Shown in pieces: positions 30,891 to 35,123 of a DNA stretch of 35,123 nucleotides (the stretch's first letter is position 1; each line of letters begins with the position of its first letter). The notes under the pieces are model-generated. The model had not been told where the DNA came from, ran no database searches, and was given only the letters and a program-made list of their open reading frames with translations. The DNA is from Gemmatimonadota bacterium (lineage in GTDB: Bacteria; Gemmatimonadota; Gemmatimonadetes; Longimicrobiales; Gaopeijiaceae): the NCBI GenBank assembly GCA_028873825.1, contig JAPPNM010000026.1, forward strand, positions 1-35,123. The letters are read 5' to 3'. Made by a program: the position numbers and the translations under genes.

Positions 30891-30905
30891 TGACCAATAT
30901 GGTCA
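30891..30905. promoter_or_regulatory. Perfect palindrome TGACCA-ATA-TGGTCA within the post-cas10 scar
   Basis: Direct reading of 30891-30905. Confidence 0.45.
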
Positions 30906-31062
30906 CATACTGACAATGGTGTTCCTGCGGCACCGGCGCGGATGGCGTGACGGACCCCAACACCCCCTGGTGCGAATGCCCACCCGGTCGCCCAGATTCG
31001 GATTCCGCCACTGGCCACCCACCGCGACAGGAGAATGATGAAGAGCCCAAGGGAACAGTTTC

Positions 31063-31287
31063 ATGAACACGAAATCGAAGGACAGCACGGATCAGGCCTC
31101 GCGAGATGGCGGAAGGGGCGCCTCGATCACGCCTTCGACCGCCGCACTCATGCGAAGGCTCGGCCCCTCGCCCGCCCCCCGGATGCTGACGCCATCCGAG
31201 ATCGCCTTGTTGCGAGCCGACAAGCGGGAGATGCCCCAGGTGGTCGACGAAGCTCTCGCCCGCAAGGACGAAGAATCAGAGAGTTGA
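31063..31287 (+). CDS. Small hypothetical protein (74 aa)
   Basis: MNTKSKDSTDQASRDGGRGASITPSTAALMRRLGPSPAPRMLTPSEIALLRADKREMPQVVDEALARKDEESES; co-directional between cas10 remnant and CARF gene. Confidence 0.4.
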   Translation: MNTKSKDSTDQASRDGGRGASITPSTAALMRRLGPSPAPRMLTPSEIALLRADKREMPQVVDEALARKDEESES

Positions 31288-31333
31288 GCTGCTTGAGAGA
31301 TGATTGGCTTCACTCACGATGCGGGAGCATAGC

Positions 31334-33223
31334 ATGACCCACGAAACGCCCGAACGGGAACACGTCCTCCTCACCGTGCTCGGGACCAATCCACGGAATG
31401 CGACCTACGAGCTGGGCGGCGTAACGCAGGATGCCCGCCTGGCACCCGTGGCGCTGCTGCGCCTTCTACCCGAAGTTCGCCGCCCCACGCGGGTACTCGC
31501 CCTCTGCACCGGGGAGGCGAGTCAGGAAAGCTGGCCAAGCCTCGAAGAGAACCTTCCCCAAGGCTGCGCGGCCGACCTCGTGGACCTTCCGGACGGCGAC
31601 TCGCCCGAGGATGTCGACACGTTCCTGGAGGTGGTCGCGGAGGCTGTCCCCGGCCGCGCCGGCCTGACCGTCGACGTGACCCACGGCTTCCGGCACTTCG
31701 CCTTCCTCACCTACGTCGGCGTTCTCTATCTGGCGGCCCTGCGCGACGTGACGATTCGCGGCGCATACTACGGCCTGTACCGGCGCGACCGGACAAGTCC
31801 CTTTCTCGATCTGGCCCCTTTGTTGGAACTGCCGCAATGGATCCACGCGGTCAAGGTGCTGTCCGAGACGGGCAGCACCCTGCCGATTGCGGAGGCCATC
31901 AAGGCGAGACGCGGGTCTTCGCGGCCGGAGAGTCAAGTGGTTCACAACCTGTATCGGGAACTGTCGCGCTTTTCCTCGGCCTATCTTTCCGGCCTGCCGC
32001 TGGAGCTCGGGGCGCAGACGCGGCTCATTCTCGATCAGCATCTCAAGCCGTTGCGGAAGAGGCTGGTGCAGGTGCACCGTGTCCCGCTCGCATCTCGGCT
32101 CGTGAAGGATCTCGAGCAGGCGATGACTGCCTACGATCTTCCCCCCGAATCGGCTTCCCCCAGGGGGGCCTGGAAGGGTCGCATGGGCCTTAGTGACAAC
32201 GAGCTGAGGCGACAGGCCAAGGTCGTTGACGACCTGCTGCGACACGGGAACCTCCCGGCGGCCCTGGGCCTGATGAGTGAGTGGACCGTTTCCTGGATGA
32301 CATGGCGGCGGGGGCGCATGGCCGACTGGCTGGACCATCACGGCGGCAGGCGCGAGGCGGCCAACGCTCTCAACGCCATGGCCGCCGCCGCTGACGACGC
32401 CGAGCTTCGAGCCAGCCTGCTGGACGAGCAGCCCGACCTCGGGCGGTTCTGGAAATCACTTCGCGAGCTGCGCAACGGATACGCCCACCACGGCATGAGG
32501 CGTCAGGACTTGGTCGCATCACCGGACTTGGACGCCCGTCTCGCCAAGGTGCACGAGTACTGGAATGTGCTTCGCGCCCGTCCGCAACTCACAGTCGCAC
32601 TTGACGAGGGATCAAACGCGCGCCTGCTGGTCAGCCCCATGGGACTGCCGCCAGGCGTGCTGTTCAGCGCGCTCCACGCGTGTCGCTCCGACGGCGGGTT
32701 CGGCGAGCCGACAGAGTGCATCGTCGTCTGTTCCGCCGAGACCGAGGGAGGCATCGCGGAGGCCCTCCGGGCCGCCAGATACGAGGGTGCCGCGACACCG
32801 CTGGTCCTCTCGGACCCGCACGGAGGCAGGACGGAGATCAAGCGCTTGCTGACCGGTGCGCGACGGCGGATCTTCGGAGCGAGGGAGATGCTCGTCAACG
32901 TTACGGGAGGAACGACGCTCATGGGACTTGCGGTGGAGGCGCTTGCGAACGAGGGCCGTCGGCTCGCCTGCCCCGTCCGCCGCTTCGGCCTCATCGTGGC
33001 CTTATTGTCGTGGGGGGCCGGCTCCCGCCCGGGATGTCACCTCCTCGTTGCGTCACGAATGATGTCGTGGTTGCAGTGGTTCAACATCACGAATTCGCCG
33101 CCGTCCTCTCGGCGACCAGGTGACCCGGTTCTTTCGGTCGACATATGCCTCCCACACCTCGTCGGCGGTTCCCCGTATCCGGTGGACCTTGAGCCCTGGG
33201 TGCCGGGGGTTACTCTCCAGTAG
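31334..33223 (+). CDS. CRISPR-associated DxTHG/TM1812-family CARF protein with HEPN-like centre and second CARF-like C-terminus; 3' end probably altered beyond about 32996
   Basis: VLLTVLGTNPRNATYELGG; LTVDVTHGFRHFAFL (DxTHG); LRELRNGYAHHGMRR (R-x4-H); REMLVNVTGGTTLMGLAVEALANEGRRLACPVRRFGLI. Confidence 0.82.
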   Translation: MTHETPEREHVLLTVLGTNPRNATYELGGVTQDARLAPVALLRLLPEVRRPTRVLALCTGEASQESWPSLEENLPQGCAADLVDLPDGDSPEDVDTFLEVVAEAVPGRAGLTVDVTHGFRHFAFLTYVGVLYLAALRDVTIRGAYYGLYRRDRTSPFLDLAPLLELPQWIHAVKVLSETGSTLPIAEAIKARRGSSRPESQVVHNLYRELSRFSSAYLSGLPLELGAQTRLILDQHLKPLRKRLVQVHRVPLASRLVKDLEQAMTAYDLPPESASPRGAWKGRMGLSDNELRRQAKVVDDLLRHGNLPAALGLMSEWTVSWMTWRRGRMADWLDHHGGRREAANALNAMAAAADDAELRASLLDEQPDLGRFWKSLRELRNGYAHHGMRRQDLVASPDLDARLAKVHEYWNVLRARPQLTVALDEGSNARLLVSPMGLPPGVLFSALHACRSDGGFGEPTECIVVCSAETEGGIAEALRAARYEGAATPLVLSDPHGGRTEIKRLLTGARRRIFGAREMLVNVTGGTTLMGLAVEALANEGRRLACPVRRFGLIVALLSWGAGSRPGCHLLVASRMMSWLQWFNITNSPPSSRRPGDPVLSVDICLPHLVGGSPYPVDLEPWVPGVTLQ

Positions 33224-33343
33224 ACGCAGGCACCTGAAGATTGCCTTCTTCAGCGAGGGAGACTTCTTGCGAAGTTGCTTCTTGAACGATGGAGCGATCG
33301 TAACCCGGGGCGCTTGACCTGACCTCACTCCTCCTGCAGCCAC
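33037..33343 (-). pseudogene. RelE/ParE-like toxin, apparently frameshifted near its C-terminus
   Basis: VTIAPSFKKQLRKKSPSLKKAIFRCLRLLESNPRHPGLKVHRIRGTADEVWEAYVDRKNRVTW; shifting one frame gives EDGGEFVMLNHCNHDIIRNATRR* ending at 33037. Confidence 0.65.
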
Positions 33344-33612
33344 CGGATGGCGTCCTCGAACGAGTCGAAACTCACGCCCTCCCCACGGCGAATCTCAGTC
33401 AGAGCTTTCTTTTCGGCACGCTGCCACGCGGCTGACCAGTAGTAGTCCTGCGACGGAATGCGGGCAACCCCGGTGGGGATGGAAGCTCGCCATCTGGGCA
33501 CCTCCATCGTTGACATCCGAAGGTTGGAACGCGGGGGCAAAAGGGCACTGAGGGTCATCTGCCCGACCACGGGGTTCTGGTAGCGTGTCGGGAGCGAGAG
33601 CGAGTGGGCCAT
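33325..33612 (-). CDS. Antitoxin-like protein partnering the RelE-like toxin; N-terminus atypical
   Basis: YYWSAAWQRAEKKALTEIRRGEGVSFDSFEDAIRWLQEE resembles the toxin-binding tail of AbrB-type antitoxins; overlaps the toxin ORF. Confidence 0.5.
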   Translation of the reverse strand: MAHSLSLPTRYQNPVVGQMTLSALLPPRSNLRMSTMEVPRWRASIPTGVARIPSQDYYWSAAWQRAEKKALTEIRRGEGVSFDSFEDAIRWLQEE

Positions 33613-33847
33613 CATGCCTCCTCCCCTCCTATCTCCTTCATGGCTTCGGTCAGCGACTCGACAAGCTGGCTCGCCGTCTTGACCGTTAGGCCCACGGTGA
33701 AGACTAGTGGGGCTCCTGTTCCACCCCCTCTCGGGTAATCTGGGGCGCGCCGGCCAGAAAGTGGACAACGGCATGGTCATCGGTTACACCGACCACCATG
33801 CCGGATGCGAGGAACGGAAGGAGGCGAAAGGAAGCAGGCTCAGGCAT
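33612..33847 (-). pseudogene. Small frameshifted ORF (MPEPASFRLLPFLASGMVVGVTDDHAVVHFLAGAP...EPH | VFTVGLTVKTASQLVESLTEAMKEIGGEEA), possibly DUF3467-like
   Basis: Two frames join across a 1-nt shift at about 33707; the second frame ends overlapping the antitoxin ATG. Confidence 0.4.
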
Positions 33848-34102
33848 GTCGTTTCCTGGTTTGGAGGGTGTCGGATGAACCGGCCCCCCGGCCAGCCGGT
33901 TACGGTTCATGGACTGTGAGGGCTGACGATGGGCTGAAATCGGGATGAAGCGCCGAACGGGATGGATAACGCCTCGCATCCCTACCGGGCAATCCCCTCT
34001 CCCCATGAGGGCGGCAACCGACGGTCCCGATGGCGAAGGCGAAGGGCTTGGGCGCGTGCTGGGATTGTGGCCCGCTCGCGCCGTGGTGCGCCATGCCGGG
34101 AT

Positions 34103-35005
34103 TCAGGTCGTCGCCAGCGTCCGCAGCGCTGTCCGCACGCTGGCCCCTGCGTTCGCGACGTCGAACGGCAGACAAGCGAGCCTCAAGCCGTCGAAGAACC
34201 GACAGGTGAATGGGCTGGTGAAGCCCGCGCTCCGGGGGTACGCGAGGGCCACCGTGCGACATCCGTACCTCTTGCCGTAGGCATAGAGCTGGTACACGTC
34301 GGAGGAGACGACGTCCCGGATGAGGTCCGGACCGCCCCGGCCGATGTGCTTCCACTTGGCGTCGAGGACAAACCGGACGGCGCCGGTCGCATCGCGGAGC
34401 GAGATGTCGGGCCTGATCGCGAAGAACGACCTGTCCCCCTTCAAGGCCATGTGCCGTCGAGGCCCCTGGGGGATCACCCGGAACTCGCTCTGGTGGCGCC
34501 GAAAGCTGTGGGTCAGGAAGTCCTCGAACACCTCCTCCATGGGGAAGAGCAGCGACCGGTTGACGTGCCTGCCGGACCAGGTCGCGAGCCCGCGGTTGAA
34601 GAGGAAGAGGCCGACCCACCGCATGACCGGGCCGTAGTGCGGCATGGAGCGGTCTACGCTGTGGCTCCGCCAGTCCGCGCGCTGGTCTCGCGCCGGCGGG
34701 ACAGCCGAGAACGCCGGTTTGAGATCCGTGAGCAGCCGCTTGTTGCCCTCGTTGCGCACGACGGGCTCGAGCCTCTCGAGCGCGGTGCGGATAAGCCGGT
34801 TGGCCGGGCGGTTGGGACTGAGCTCGTCGTGTTCGACGTGGAAGCGGGAGCGGTCGATCAGGTTCTCGCGCAGGTGGTCGCGAAAGACGATGCGCCCGCG
34901 CAGGAAGGGTAGGTTCTCCCGGACCGGCACGTAGCGTCGGCTGAGGCCGCCCGTCACGAGCACCCGGACGTTCTCCAGAAATGTCCGGACGAAGACTTCG
35001 AGCAT
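34103..35005 (-). CDS. Second McrC-like (DUF2357/McrC superfamily) protein, possibly partial at the 5' end
   Basis: PMEEVFEDFLTHSFRRH..., FFAIRPDISLRDATGAVRFVLDAKWKHIG nuclease-like core, SSDVYQLYAYGKRYGCRTVALAYP. Confidence 0.78.
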   Translation of the reverse strand: MLEVFVRTFLENVRVLVTGGLSRRYVPVRENLPFLRGRIVFRDHLRENLIDRSRFHVEHDELSPNRPANRLIRTALERLEPVVRNEGNKRLLTDLKPAFSAVPPARDQRADWRSHSVDRSMPHYGPVMRWVGLFLFNRGLATWSGRHVNRSLLFPMEEVFEDFLTHSFRRHQSEFRVIPQGPRRHMALKGDRSFFAIRPDISLRDATGAVRFVLDAKWKHIGRGGPDLIRDVVSSDVYQLYAYGKRYGCRTVALAYPRSAGFTSPFTCRFFDGLRLACLPFDVANAGASVRTALRTLATT

Positions 35006-35021
35006 GGGGAAGCGTGGGCGC

Positions 35022-35123
35022 CCCCCCCGGGGGGGGGGGGGGGGGGGTTGGGGGCGCGGGGGGGCCCCCGGGGGCCGCCCCCGCCCCCAGCACCACAAGC
35101 CGCTCGTGTTGGGGGGGGGGGGG
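35022..35123. other. Low-complexity poly-G/poly-C end sequence, probable sequencing/assembly artefact
   Basis: Long G and C homopolymers at the window edge. Confidence 0.8.

Noticed and set aside
30830-31020. IS21-type element relic
   Set aside because: Sequence feel suggested a mobile-element end but no transposase fragment or matched terminal repeats could be shown; kept only as a scar finding.
30640-31038. Intact 131-aa protein starting as Cas10
   Set aside because: Only the first 60 or so residues look Cas10-like; the rest reads through non-coding scar, so it is a truncation rather than a native short protein.
30800-31060. CRISPR array after csb2/cas10
   Set aside because: No regularly spaced repeats are present; only a single palindrome.
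33200-34100. CRISPR array downstream of the CARF gene
   Set aside because: No repeated 28-37 bp units visible; region is explained by decayed small ORFs.

Overview
High-GC bacterial window. A housekeeping/accessory core (about 5-22 kb) lies between two defence-rich zones. LEFT: a Vsr-like endonuclease, a minus-strand McrB/McrC pair, and a HipA-like kinase lacking its N-terminus that abuts the mcrB 5' end. MIDDLE: an MtaD/Atz-type amidohydrolase, a BlaI repressor with an M56 protease carrying two TonB-plug-like C-terminal modules, a DUF2723 membrane protein, a large uncharacterised protein, an ornithine-cyclodeaminase-family enzyme, an APC permease-USP fusion, a TlpA-like thioredoxin, an M50B-like membrane protein, a repeat-domain lipoprotein, a DUF4143 ATPase and an orphan RelB/DinJ-like antitoxin, with several repeats and palindromes. 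RIGHT: a tightly coupled type I-G (formerly I-U) CRISPR effector operon cas3-csx17-csb1-csb2. Three bp after csb2 the start of a type III-like cas10 ORF follows, but it is truncated after about 60 codons. Beyond a scar lies a DxTHG/TM1812-family CARF protein that appears to have N-terminal CARF, central HEPN (RNGYAH) and a second C-terminal CARF-like domain. No cas1/cas2/cas4 or CRISPR array is visible. A decayed toxin-antitoxin-like cluster and a second, divergent McrC-like gene end the window in low-complexity G/C sequence that looks artefactual. The best candidate for an unusual system is the I-G operon with a translationally adjacent Cas10 start and a dual-CARF/HEPN effector. All family calls come from reading translations and motifs; no searches were run.
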